Assembly: GCA_016873195.1 (NCBI GenBank)
Contig: VGXW01000007.1
Coordinates: 1 to 41,038, forward strand
DNA length: 41,038 nucleotides
Reading direction: 5' to 3'
From: Planctomycetota bacterium
GTDB taxonomy: Bacteria > Planctomycetota > UBA1135 > UBA2386
Positions 7,946 through 14,953 of this stretch are shown here, piece by piece. Position 1 is the first letter of the stretch, and every line of letters starts with the position of its first letter. Below the pieces are notes generated by a model, which did no database searches, was not told where the DNA came from, and worked only from the letters and a program-made list of their open reading frames with translations. The translations under genes were made by a program, and so were the position numbers.

Positions 7946-8511
7946 CGCGGTTGATCGCACGCTCTGCGGATGGGTGGGCCGTGGTGGACGCCGACGGCCG
8001 GCGCTGGATGGTCAAGCCGCCCTACCGTGACGACGATCGCCAGCGACTGACCGACGCCCAGGCCGCGCGTGCGCTGCTCGACGAGGACCTGCACCCGGAC
8101 GCGAGGGACTTCGACGGCTGGGGCGACCTGTGCCGCTATCTCGCCGAACAGCGGGTCCTGGAGGCCACTCCCGAGGAGAAGGAACGCGCGCAAGTGGCAG
8201 CCGCGGCCCTTCTGCGCAGAGCCACGCCGGGGCAGCTCGAGGCGCATCTGGCGCAACTGGAGAAGTGGTTGCGCGATGGCCGCAGGGACGGCGTCGCCAG
8301 GGCTCTCAAGGCCATGCGGCAGGCTCCGGCGGTCGAGTCGTCTCCGGCATTGAAGGACCGGATCCTGGAGTTGCTGACCCGTGCCTTGGACGCACCCACC
8401 TGGGTGGACTCGCGCCGCTACTCCATGTGGACCGTCGCCGATGAGGTCTCCGTGCAGCGTTGCGCGACGGAGATCCGCAACCGCAGGTGCATCCTGCTGC
8501 CAGCAGCGTGA
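7942..8511 (+). CDS. Hypothetical protein, second gene of the KGGLGR operon
   Basis: A 189-residue protein is read from the ATG that overlaps the upstream stop (ATGA). An in-frame ATG 12 nt earlier (7930) is also possible and has a slightly better GGGA upstream. The N-terminal 25 residues look like two beta strands (WAVVDADGRRWMVKPPY). The rest is mostly helical, with an amphipathic Ala/Leu/Arg-rich stretch around residues 70-145 (KERAQVAAAALLRRATPGQL), perhaps a helical-repeat or coiled region. There is no signal peptide, membrane segment or recognisable catalytic motif. It overlaps the ATPase gene by 4 nt (GTGA at 8508-8511). Together with its neighbours it is likely one component of a multi-protein complex. 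I do not recognise the family. Confidence 0.65.
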   Translation: MTRLIARSADGWAVVDADGRRWMVKPPYRDDDRQRLTDAQAARALLDEDLHPDARDFDGWGDLCRYLAEQRVLEATPEEKERAQVAAAALLRRATPGQLEAHLAQLEKWLRDGRRDGVARALKAMRQAPAVESSPALKDRILELLTRALDAPTWVDSRRYSMWTVADEVSVQRCATEIRNRRCILLPAA

Positions 8512-9764
8512 AGGTCACGACGTTCTACTCCTTCAAGGGAGGCCTGGGCCGTACCCTGTTGCTGGCCTGGACGGCCCGTGCCCTGGTGGCGAAGGGCAAG
8601 AAGGTCGTGGCGCTGGACCTCGATCTCGAGGCACCGGGGCTGCACTACAAACTCGGCGTTGCCAGCGATGCCGACCTCGGCGCCGGTGTCGTGGGGCTGA
8701 TCACGAGCTTCCAGCGCGGTGACCCGCCGCCCGCGGACCTGCGGACCTGGCTGCGGCCGGTGCCGGGCACCGATCTCCTGCAGCTGTTCCCGGCGGGGTC
8801 ATCCTGTTTCGGCGACTACTGCCGCAGCCTCGCGGACGTTTCGTGGGAAGACCTGTTCTTCGGACCCAATCCGCAGGGCGTCAGGTTCTTCACCTGGTTG
8901 CGCGAGGCCATCGAGCGCGACGTGGGGCCAGATCACCTGTTGATCGACGCGCGCACCGGTATCACCGAGATGGGAGGAGCCGCGCTCGGATTGCTGGCGG
9001 ATCAAGTGTTGGCCCTGGTGGGCACCTCGCCCGAGGGCGTCGATGGCACGAGGGACGTCTTGCGCAGCGTCGTGGCGATGCCCAGGGGCGGGCGAGCGGC
9101 ACCGAGGATCGGGGTCGTTCTGAGCCGCATTCCTGGGTCGCTCGACGCCGACGATCTGCAGCGCATCCGGCGCACGATCCGGGATCACGTCTCGGAGGAG
9201 GCAACACCGCTGACCGCGACGGTCGCCGTCGAGTTGCCTCTGGTCGTGCGCTCGGAACCTGGCCTGCAGGTCAACGAACTCGCTGCACTCGACTCGGACG
9301 ATCTGCGGCTGCACAGCGACTATCGGACCGTGCTCGATTGGGTTCTTGGGGAGGCTGTGCCGACGAGCGCTCCTGGCGACATGCTGGCAACCTCGGCATC
9401 TCATGAGAGCATTCGCGATGTCGTGGCCCTGCAGCGACGGCTCCTCGGGAAGCAGGCCGAGAGGTACCTGCCCGAGGTGGCGAACAGCCTCAGCAGTCTC
9501 GGCGCCAAGCTCAGTGAACTCGGCCGCCGCGAAGACGCGCTTGCCGCCGCCGAGGAGGCCGTAGCGATCACGACCGAGCTGACCGCGCAGCGGCCCCACC
9601 TGCACGCACCGACACTGCAGTGGAGGGCACAGACCCTGCGCACTCTGCTCGAGCAGTCAGGTCGTGCATCCGACTCCAGCTCGCCGCTCACCGCGGCCCT
9701 TGCCTTGTTGGCGGAACTGGGGCCACCGCGCACCGAGCCCGACCCCACCTCGCGCGGCGGGTAA
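8508..9764 (+). CDS. MinD/ParA-like ATPase with KGGLGR deviant P-loop and TPR-like tail
   Basis: A 418-residue protein. GTG 8508 overlaps the preceding stop and places the P-loop at the very N-terminus, as in MinD/ParA proteins. Motifs are FYSFKGGLGRTLL (residues 6-18), DLDLEAPG (37-44) as the second motif, and LLIDARTG (144-151) as Walker B. In ordinary ParA/MinD the loop is KGGVGK[ST]. Here the usual Walker lysine is Arg15, while the signature Lys10 is kept. I recall a family described as KGGVGR-motif variant ATPases that is found with TPR repeats in conflict and defence contexts, and this fits. Residues about 300-385 (RYLPEVANSLSSLGAKLSE, REDALAAAEEAVAI) match a TPR of the type seen in STAND/NB-ARC partners, but only about one to two units remain. 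The tail ends 3 nt before the right direct repeat and may be truncated. Confidence 0.8.
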   Translation: MKVTTFYSFKGGLGRTLLLAWTARALVAKGKKVVALDLDLEAPGLHYKLGVASDADLGAGVVGLITSFQRGDPPPADLRTWLRPVPGTDLLQLFPAGSSCFGDYCRSLADVSWEDLFFGPNPQGVRFFTWLREAIERDVGPDHLLIDARTGITEMGGAALGLLADQVLALVGTSPEGVDGTRDVLRSVVAMPRGGRAAPRIGVVLSRIPGSLDADDLQRIRRTIRDHVSEEATPLTATVAVELPLVVRSEPGLQVNELAALDSDDLRLHSDYRTVLDWVLGEAVPTSAPGDMLATSASHESIRDVVALQRRLLGKQAERYLPEVANSLSSLGAKLSELGRREDALAAAEEAVAITTELTAQRPHLHAPTLQWRAQTLRTLLEQSGRASDSSSPLTAALALLAELGPPRTEPDPTSRGG

Positions 9765-9767
9765 CGA

Positions 9768-9835
9768 AGGCACTCGACCGGGAGCGCGCCGTGCTGGTCC
9801 GCGTGCTCGCGGGCTACGGCGTGTTCGTGCGCTGA
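9768..9835. repeat. Direct repeat, right copy
   Basis: This second copy of the flgG-like gene's last 68 bp has two substitutions (9782 and 9790) and still encodes ALDRERAVLVRVLAGYGVFVR followed by a stop. One change is Gln to Glu and the other is silent. No start codon or upstream part of the gene accompanies it, so it is a fragment, not a gene. It starts 3 nt after the ATPase stop. Confidence 0.9.
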
Positions 9836-9864
9836 ACGCCACGGCGCGCGCCGGACCCCGGCGG

Positions 9865-10638
9865 TCAGCCGCGCCGCGGCGGTTCCTCGGGCGCCACCTC
9901 GAACTGTTCGGCCAGCCGCACGATCGCGCCGCGCAGTCTCGGCAGCAGACCGGCGAGTTCCGTCGGGGGCAGTACCGGTGCCAGTTCGTCGCGCAGCGCG
10001 CGGTCGTCGACGCCGTCGAGTGCCCTGCGGAGTTCGGCGGCCAGTTCGGCCCGCGTCATGTGCTTCCGCCTGGCAAGCTGCGGCAGGCGCGACTCGATCC
10101 GTGCAAGCCGTCGGTCGAGCACGGCGAGGTCGGGCGTCGCGCCGAGGCGTGCAGCGAGGAAGTAGACGTCGTAGAGGTCGCGCAGCAGGCGCCGCTCGTT
10201 CCATGCCGCGAGCTTGTGTGCCAGCGCACAGGCGAGGTCCATCACGCGCACGAGGCGGGAAGGTTGCCCTTGCGCGATGGCGAGACCGGCGGTCGGCACG
10301 GGGATCGACGGACAGTGGAGGTCGACGTTGGCCTCGATCTGCAGCGCCACGCCGTCGACCCGCAGCCGCGCACGCACCATCTTCGAGTGTGCAGCGATCT
10401 GCAGGTCCGCCCCCTCGATCTCCTGCAGCACGCTGCGCATGCGGCCCAGGATGTCGTTCTTCGAGCGGAACGGAACGAACACGTAGTCGACGTCGTTCGT
10501 CGCGCGCGGGCAGTCGTGCAGCCGTAAAGCGATCCCTCCCTTCACGATGGCGTGCTCCTCGAAGACCTCGGCGAAGCGGTGCAGGACCCACAGCAGCAGG
10601 CCGTCGCTGGTGGCGGGACGCGGCAGGGTAGTACTCAT
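9865..10638 (-). CDS. abiEii: AbiEii-family nucleotidyltransferase toxin
   Basis: A 257-residue protein. Its ATG (10636-10638) overlaps the stop of the upstream abiEi-like gene (ATGA). Family motifs are IVKGGIALRL near residue 31, corresponding to the KGGTAL loop of the polymerase-beta-like fold. RATNDVDYVF (about 45-54) holds the metal-binding DxD. LAHKLAAWNERRLLRDLYD (about 145-165) matches the conserved KLaA-R-RDlyDly segment. AbiEii proteins are toxins of type IV toxin-antitoxin systems that act in phage abortive infection; related MenT enzymes modify tRNA 3' ends. The length is normal to slightly short. It converges with the KGGLGR operon, and its stop lies 29 bp from the end of the right repeat. 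Confidence 0.82.
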   Translation of the reverse strand: MSTTLPRPATSDGLLLWVLHRFAEVFEEHAIVKGGIALRLHDCPRATNDVDYVFVPFRSKNDILGRMRSVLQEIEGADLQIAAHSKMVRARLRVDGVALQIEANVDLHCPSIPVPTAGLAIAQGQPSRLVRVMDLACALAHKLAAWNERRLLRDLYDVYFLAARLGATPDLAVLDRRLARIESRLPQLARRKHMTRAELAAELRRALDGVDDRALRDELAPVLPPTELAGLLPRLRGAIVRLAEQFEVAPEEPPRRG

Positions 10639-11234
10639 CGGGAGGCAAGCACGCGTTCGGCGAACGCCACGAACTTCGGGTTGCGGTAGCGTCGCAGGTG
10701 GCCGGCGAGGCGCTGCGGATCCAGACGCGAGTAGTCGACGTCCGAGAAGACGTCGAACGTGTAGCGCCGGCCTCGCAGGTGGAAGTAGAGGACGTCGAGT
10801 GCAGCCTTCTCGGCATCGGCCCACCTCACGCCCGCCACCGAGTGGTGGCCGAAGTCGAGGTGCGGCGCGATGCGCACGTGCACGATCTCGAAGCCCCTCG
10901 CGCGGTAACTGCACGGGCGGCCCACCTTCGCGGCGATCAGCTGGCGGTCGGTCGTCGTGCCGATCAGCAGTTCCTTCGCGAGCACGGTGCCGAAGCTCAC
11001 GTAGGAGGCCGGCGCGAGGCGTTGGCTAAGCGTCGGCAGGTCGAATGGCTCCAGCACGTAGAAACCGCGGCAGAACCGGTGCAGGACGAGGTCGCGTTCG
11101 AGCGCGCGGACGCGGCGACGGAACGCCGCGGGGTGGGGTTCGGCCAACAGGGTCTGGAGGTCGGCCTTCGACAGCACGCCGCGCTGGGCTGCGGCGACGC
11201 GCGCCACGGCGCGCGCGTCCGATGTCGATTTCAT
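10635..11234 (-). CDS. abiEi: AbiEi-family antitoxin / transcriptional repressor
   Basis: A 199-residue protein. Residues 1-60 form a winged-helix-like domain (ARVAAAQRGVLSKADLQ), followed by the strand-turn RFCRGFYVLEP. The C-terminal domain includes YVSFGTVLAKELLIG, FEIVHVRIAPHLDFG and VRWADAEKAALDVLYF, all typical of AbiEi-type antitoxins, which bind inverted repeats at their own promoter. The start at 11234 (MKSTSD) is preferred. An upstream ATG at 11276 would translate through a 58-bp palindrome, and a good promoter places the transcript start only a few bases before 11234. No ribosome site is visible, which is consistent with a leaderless mRNA. It overlaps abiEii by 4 nt. Confidence 0.8.
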   Translation of the reverse strand: MKSTSDARAVARVAAAQRGVLSKADLQTLLAEPHPAAFRRRVRALERDLVLHRFCRGFYVLEPFDLPTLSQRLAPASYVSFGTVLAKELLIGTTTDRQLIAAKVGRPCSYRARGFEIVHVRIAPHLDFGHHSVAGVRWADAEKAALDVLYFHLRGRRYTFDVFSDVDYSRLDPQRLAGHLRRYRNPKFVAFAERVLASR

Positions 11235-11283
11235 GTTGCGGGAAAAGATACAGATCTGTGTCTTTTCCCGCAACATGAAATCG
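11226..11283. promoter_or_regulatory. 58-bp near-perfect palindrome at the abiEi start (candidate operator)
   Basis: Two 29-bp arms meet at CAGATCTG (centre between 11254 and 11255) with a single asymmetric pair, T11249 against G11260. The arms include CGATTTCATGTTGCGGGAAA. The palindrome is markedly more AT-rich than its surroundings. It covers the first codons of abiEi and its predicted promoter. AbiEi proteins autoregulate through inverted repeats, so an operator role is likely. In RNA the odd pair becomes G-U, so the transcript could also form a continuous hairpin. Confidence 0.7.
11245..11273 (-). promoter_or_regulatory. Predicted sigma70-type promoter of abiEi (leaderless)
   Basis: On the minus strand, -35 TTGCGG (11268-11273) and -10 TATCTT (11245-11250) are separated by exactly 17 bp inside the palindrome. 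The abiEi ATG lies 10 nt after the -10 box, so the mRNA would have almost no leader. On the plus strand the same place reads TTGCGG-N17-TGTCTT; the one asymmetric base favours the minus direction. Confidence 0.5.
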
Positions 11284-11321
11284 CGGCGCTGCCGCAGCCC
11301 CGCCCGCCCGCCACCTGCCCG

Positions 11322-12479
11322 CTACAGCGGGAACGCGCCCTCGTTGACGCCGCGCCCCCCGAGCGCCAGCACCTCGGCGAGCTGTTCCTTCAACTGCGGC
11401 GTGACCTGCGCGTAGACGTCGGTCACCAGCGTCTCGTCGGCCGGCGGCCCGTGCTGCTCGGCCGCGGCGATCGCGTCGTTGACGCGCTGCGCGATGCCTT
11501 CCTTCAGCGCCGCCTCCTCGGCGTCGTCCCACAGGCCGCGCCCCACCAGGTACGCGCGGCAGCGGTCGATCGGGTCCTTCTTCTCCCAGGCCACGACCTC
11601 CGCGTCGTCGCGGTAGCGCGTCGGGTCGTCGCTGCTGCTGTGGCCGAGCCGGCGGTAGGTGACCGCCTCGACGAACGTCGGACCCTCGCCGCGCCGCGCG
11701 CGGTCGACGGCCGCCCTGGTCACCGTGTAGACCGCGAGCACGTCGTTGCCGTCGACGCGCACGTAGGGCATGCCGTAGGCCTTGCCCTTCTGCGCGATCG
11801 TCTCGGACGCGCTCTGCTTGCCGATCGGCACCGAGATCGCCCACTGGTTGTTCTGGCAGAACAGCACGCACGGCGCTTGGTAGACGCCGGCGAAGTTCAT
11901 GCCGCAGTGGAAGTCGTTCGCCGAGGTCGCGCCGTCGCCGAGGAAACCGAGCACGACGACGTCGTCGCCGCGCAGGCGCGCCGCCATCGCCGCGCCGACC
12001 GCGTGGCTGATCTGCGTGCCGATCACCGACGACATGCCGTGGTAGTTGCCTTCCTTGAGCGTGTAGTGGCAGGGCATCTGGCGGCCCTTGCAGCGGTCCT
12101 TGCCGTTGCCGATCAGCTGGTTCACGGCCTCCTCGAGCGACAGCCCGCGCATCAGCGCCGCCGCGCCCTCGCGCAGCGCGGGGAACACCCAGTCGCGCCG
12201 CTCCAGCGCCGCGACCGAGCCGATCGTCGCCGCCTCCTGGCCGAGGATCGGCCCGTAGAAGCCGATGCGGCCCTGCCGCTGCAGCATCAGCACGCGGCGG
12301 TCGAACTCGCGGATCTGCACCATCTGCCCGTAGAGGTAGCGCAGCAGCTCGGGCGGCAGGTTCGGGTCCTTGCCCTTCGGCACGGTGCCGTCGTCGTCGA
12401 GCAGGCGCACGAGGCCCTGCGAGGCGGGCGCGGGGGGTGCCGGCTGGTCGGCGGGCGGCGGGGGCGGCTTCTTGACCAT
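11322..12479 (-). CDS. 2-oxo acid dehydrogenase E1 alpha subunit (second copy, distal)
   Basis: A 385-residue thiamine-diphosphate-dependent dehydrogenase alpha subunit (pyruvate or branched-chain 2-oxo acid type). The ThDP motif runs from GDGATSANDFHCG to CQNNQWAIS (GDG to NN), and the phosphorylation-type loop reads YRRLGHSSSDDPTRYR. The first 25 residues are a Pro/Ala-rich extension. ATG 12479 has GGAG 6 nt upstream. It is the last gene of the operon, 22 bp after E2. A close paralogue lies at 14954-16066, sharing PKGKDPNLP-type N-termini, LQRQGRIGFY and VRVDGNDVLAVY. A complex needs only one E1 alpha per E1 beta, so the two copies may give different substrate ranges with a shared E1 beta and E2. 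The substrate cannot be assigned from the sequence. Confidence 0.88.
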   Translation of the reverse strand: MVKKPPPPPADQPAPPAPASQGLVRLLDDDGTVPKGKDPNLPPELLRYLYGQMVQIREFDRRVLMLQRQGRIGFYGPILGQEAATIGSVAALERRDWVFPALREGAAALMRGLSLEEAVNQLIGNGKDRCKGRQMPCHYTLKEGNYHGMSSVIGTQISHAVGAAMAARLRGDDVVVLGFLGDGATSANDFHCGMNFAGVYQAPCVLFCQNNQWAISVPIGKQSASETIAQKGKAYGMPYVRVDGNDVLAVYTVTRAAVDRARRGEGPTFVEAVTYRRLGHSSSDDPTRYRDDAEVVAWEKKDPIDRCRAYLVGRGLWDDAEEAALKEGIAQRVNDAIAAAEQHGPPADETLVTDVYAQVTPQLKEQLAEVLALGGRGVNEGAFPL

Positions 12480-12501
12480 CGCGGGCTCCGGGGCGGAGGG
12501 T

Positions 12502-13806
12502 TCAGCCGAGCAGCAGGCGGAAGGGATGTTCGAGGTGCTGCTTCACGACGTTCATCCAGCGCGCGCCGGTCGCGCCGTCGACGAGGCGGTGGTCGATCGA
12601 CACCGACAGGTACATCTTCTTGCCGACGACGATCGCGCCGTCGCGCACGACCGGCGTGTCCTTGATCGCGTGCACGCCGAGGATCGCGACCTCCGGGAAG
12701 TTGATCACCGGCGTCGCGAACAGGCCGCCGATGTTGCCCGCGTTGGTGATCGAGAACGTGCCGCCCGTGAGGTCCTCGACCGTGACCTTGCCGTCGCGCG
12801 TGCGCGCCGCGAGGTTCTGGATGTCCACCGCGAGCTGGCCGATCGACTTGCGGTCGACGTCCTTGACCACCGGCACGATCAGGCCGTTGTCGGTGTCCGT
12901 GGCGATGCCGAAGTTGTAGTAGCGCTTGACCACGAACTCCTGCGTGGTCTCGTCGAGCGAGGCGTTCATCGTCGGGAACTCGCGCATCGCCGCGACGATC
13001 GCCTTCATGACGAACGGCAGGTAGGTGACGTTGACCCCCTGGTCCGCGAACGCCTGCTTCGCCTCGGCGCGGATGCGCGCGAGATCGGTGACGTCGACGT
13101 CGTCGACGTAGGTGAAGTGCGCCGCACTGTGCTTCGACCGTGTCATCGACTCGGCGATCTTGCGGCGCAGGCCGCGGAACGGGATGCGCTCCTCGCTGCG
13201 GCCCGCGGGGGGCGGGGGCACCGCGATCGGTGCGAAGTGCCTGCCGGAGGCGGGGGCGGAGGCGGGGGCGGGGGCCGGCGCCGCGGCCGCCGGGCGCGCA
13301 GCGGGCGCGTTGGCCAGCGCCTGGAGGTCGTCGTTGGTCACGCGGCCGCGCGGGCCCGTCGCGGTCACCGTCGCGAGGTCGATGCCGAGTTCGCGTGCGC
13401 GGCGGCGCGTCGCCGGCGCGGCGAGCACCTTGCCGGGGCTCGCCGGTGCGGGGGGTGGCGCGGCGGGCTTCGGCGCGGCGGGCGGCGCTGCGGCGGCGGC
13501 CGGGGCCGGCGCGGCTGCCGGCTTCACGGGCGCCGGGGCCGGCGCGGGTGCGGCCACGCCCGCGGCACCGGCCTCGATCACCGCGATCACCGAGCCGACC
13601 GGCACCACGTCGCCTTCCTTGCAGCGCAGTTCGGCGATCGTGCCGGTGAACGGCACCGTGATCGTGACCGTCGCCTTGTCCGTCATCACCTCGACGAACT
13701 CGTCCTCTTCCTTCACGGCCTGGCCGGGCTTGACCTTCCAGCTGACGATCTCGCCCTCGGCGATGCCTTCGCCGATGTCGGGCAGTTTGAATTCCTTGCG
13801 TGCCAT
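12502..13806 (-). CDS. Dihydrolipoyl acyltransferase (E2) of a 2-oxo acid dehydrogenase complex
   Basis: A 434-residue protein. The N-terminal lipoyl domain (1-80) has the lipoylated lysine in MTDKATV (about Lys44). A long Ala/Pro linker (about 82-130) follows, then the peripheral-subunit-binding domain (ATRRRARELGIDL to GPRGRVTNDDL, about 135-170) and a second Ala/Pro linker. The catalytic domain (about 205-434) ends with SIDHRLVDGA, which contains the active-site histidine. The E2 forms the complex core and transfers the acyl group from lipoamide to CoA. ATG 13806 has AGGA about 8 nt upstream. It lies between E1 beta (68 bp upstream) and the second E1 alpha. There is a single lipoyl domain, as is common for branched-chain-type E2. 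Whether the complex serves pyruvate or branched-chain acids is open. Confidence 0.92.
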   Translation of the reverse strand: MARKEFKLPDIGEGIAEGEIVSWKVKPGQAVKEEDEFVEVMTDKATVTITVPFTGTIAELRCKEGDVVPVGSVIAVIEAGAAGVAAPAPAPAPVKPAAAPAPAAAAAPPAAPKPAAPPPAPASPGKVLAAPATRRRARELGIDLATVTATGPRGRVTNDDLQALANAPAARPAAAAPAPAPASAPASGRHFAPIAVPPPPAGRSEERIPFRGLRRKIAESMTRSKHSAAHFTYVDDVDVTDLARIRAEAKQAFADQGVNVTYLPFVMKAIVAAMREFPTMNASLDETTQEFVVKRYYNFGIATDTDNGLIVPVVKDVDRKSIGQLAVDIQNLAARTRDGKVTVEDLTGGTFSITNAGNIGGLFATPVINFPEVAILGVHAIKDTPVVRDGAIVVGKKMYLSVSIDHRLVDGATGARWMNVVKQHLEHPFRLLLG

Positions 13807-13874
13807 GGTTCGGTTCCTGAGTGCGTGACGGAGTGCTGCGGGTCGGGCAGCCGCCGCGGGCGGCGGCCGCGCCG

Positions 13875-14891
13875 TCAGAAGGTGAACGTCCTCTCGATGC
13901 CCGCGACGATGCGCTTGGGATCGGGCATGTAGAGGTGCTCGAGGCTGTACGGGAACGGCGTGTCGAAGCCGGCGACGCGCACGACCGGGCCCTCGAGGTG
14001 CGCGATGCACTTCTCGGCGACCAGCGCCGCCAGTTCGGCGCCGTAACCGCAGGTCTTCGGCGCCTCGTAGACGATCACGCAGCGGCCGGTCTTCCTGACC
14101 GACTCGAGCACGGCCGGCTCGTCGAGCGGCACCAGCGTGCGCAGGTCGATCACTTCGACGCTGCGGCCCGCGGCCTGCTGCGCGTCGTCGGCGGCCTGCA
14201 GGCACAGCGGCACCATCGCGCCGTAACACAGCAACGTGACGTCGGTGCCCGCGCGCGCGAGCCGCGCCTTGCCGAGCGGCACGACGTGCTCGCCGAGCGG
14301 CACCTCGCCCTTGCCGTGGCGGTAGATGCGCTTGGGCTCGAGGAACATCACCGGATCCTCGTCGCGGATCGACGCGATCAACAGGCCCTTGGCGTCGGCC
14401 GGCGTGCTCGGGATCACGACCTTGAGGCCCGGCGTGTGGCAGAAGTAGGCCTCGCTCGACTGGCTGTGGTAGTGGCCGCCGCGGATGCCGCCGCCGTAGG
14501 GCGAGCGGATCACCAGCGGGCAGGTGTACTCGCCGCCGCTGCGGTAGCGCATCTTCGCGGCCTCGCTGACGATCTGGTCGAAGGCCGGGTAGACGAAGTC
14601 GAGGAACTGGATCTCGGCGATCGGGCGCATGCCGTAGACGGCCCCCCCGATCGCGGCGCCGACGATGCCGCACTCGGACAGCGGCGTGTCGAACACGCGC
14701 TTCTCGCCGAACTCGTCCTGCAGGCCCGCGGTCGCGCCGAACACGCCGCCCTTCCTGCCGACGTCCTCGCCGAACACGCAGACGCGGTCGTCGTTGCGCA
14801 GTTCGGTGCGCATCGCGTCGTTGATCGCCTCGAGCAGCGTCATCACCTTGGTGCCCGCTCCGGCACCGCTCTTGGTCTCGGTCGCAGTCAT
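13875..14891 (-). CDS. 2-oxo acid dehydrogenase E1 beta subunit
   Basis: A 338-residue transketolase-like beta subunit. The hallmarks are CVFGEDVGRKGGVFGATAGL near residue 40, with the Glu that activates ThDP, then RVFDTPLSECGIVGAAIG and AEIQFLDFVYPAFDQIVSEA. IRSPYGGGIRGGHYHSQS and the C-terminal GFDTPFPYSLEHLYMPD are also present. It pairs with an alpha subunit in an alpha2beta2 E1 that decarboxylates the 2-oxo acid and acylates the E2 lipoyl group. The ATG at 14891 is the first good start; further upstream the frame becomes Arg-rich and overlaps E1 alpha. It is the only E1 beta in the window, although two E1 alpha genes flank the E1 beta-E2 pair. Confidence 0.92.
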   Translation of the reverse strand: MTATETKSGAGAGTKVMTLLEAINDAMRTELRNDDRVCVFGEDVGRKGGVFGATAGLQDEFGEKRVFDTPLSECGIVGAAIGGAVYGMRPIAEIQFLDFVYPAFDQIVSEAAKMRYRSGGEYTCPLVIRSPYGGGIRGGHYHSQSSEAYFCHTPGLKVVIPSTPADAKGLLIASIRDEDPVMFLEPKRIYRHGKGEVPLGEHVVPLGKARLARAGTDVTLLCYGAMVPLCLQAADDAQQAAGRSVEVIDLRTLVPLDEPAVLESVRKTGRCVIVYEAPKTCGYGAELAALVAEKCIAHLEGPVVRVAGFDTPFPYSLEHLYMPDPKRIVAGIERTFTF

Positions 14892-14953
14892 CGTCGTTCT
14901 CGGATCGGCCGCGGTTGCGGCCGCAGGTCGTTGTCGGGTTCGCTGCGCCGGGG

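Larger units (their letters stand above)
6974..9767 (+). mobile_element. Putative integrated accessory segment (genomic islet) carrying a three-gene operon
   Basis: The segment lies between two copies of the flgG-like gene's 3' end and contains only three co-directional, overlapping genes. Their codon use looks somewhat different from the neighbours, with many TTG leucine codons and slightly lower GC by eye. No integrase or transposase is present, so mobility would have to come from elsewhere or through homologous recombination at the repeats. The boundaries are inferred from the repeats alone. The right-hand gene stops 3 nt before the right repeat, so the cargo fills the segment almost completely. 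The first 174 bp (6974-7147) hold no gene I can support and probably contain the operon promoter; a weak candidate is TTCTCA-N17-TAGCTT ending near 7116. Confidence 0.5.

Noticed and set aside
9620-9835. Plus-strand 71-codon frame ending in the duplicated FlgG-like peptide
   Set aside because: It overlaps the ATPase gene in another frame and only its last 22 codons derive from the duplication; not a gene.
11226-11283. Palindrome read as an intrinsic terminator of the dehydrogenase operon
   Set aside because: It lies 39 bp past the last stop and could form a hairpin, but no T-run follows, it covers the abiEi start, and it contains good promoter hexamers; operator/promoter is the better reading.
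11233-11415. Plus-strand 60-codon frame starting in the palindrome
   Set aside because: Its first codons mirror abiEi only because of the palindrome; the rest is Pro/Ser/Arg-rich and overlaps the E1 alpha gene antisense.
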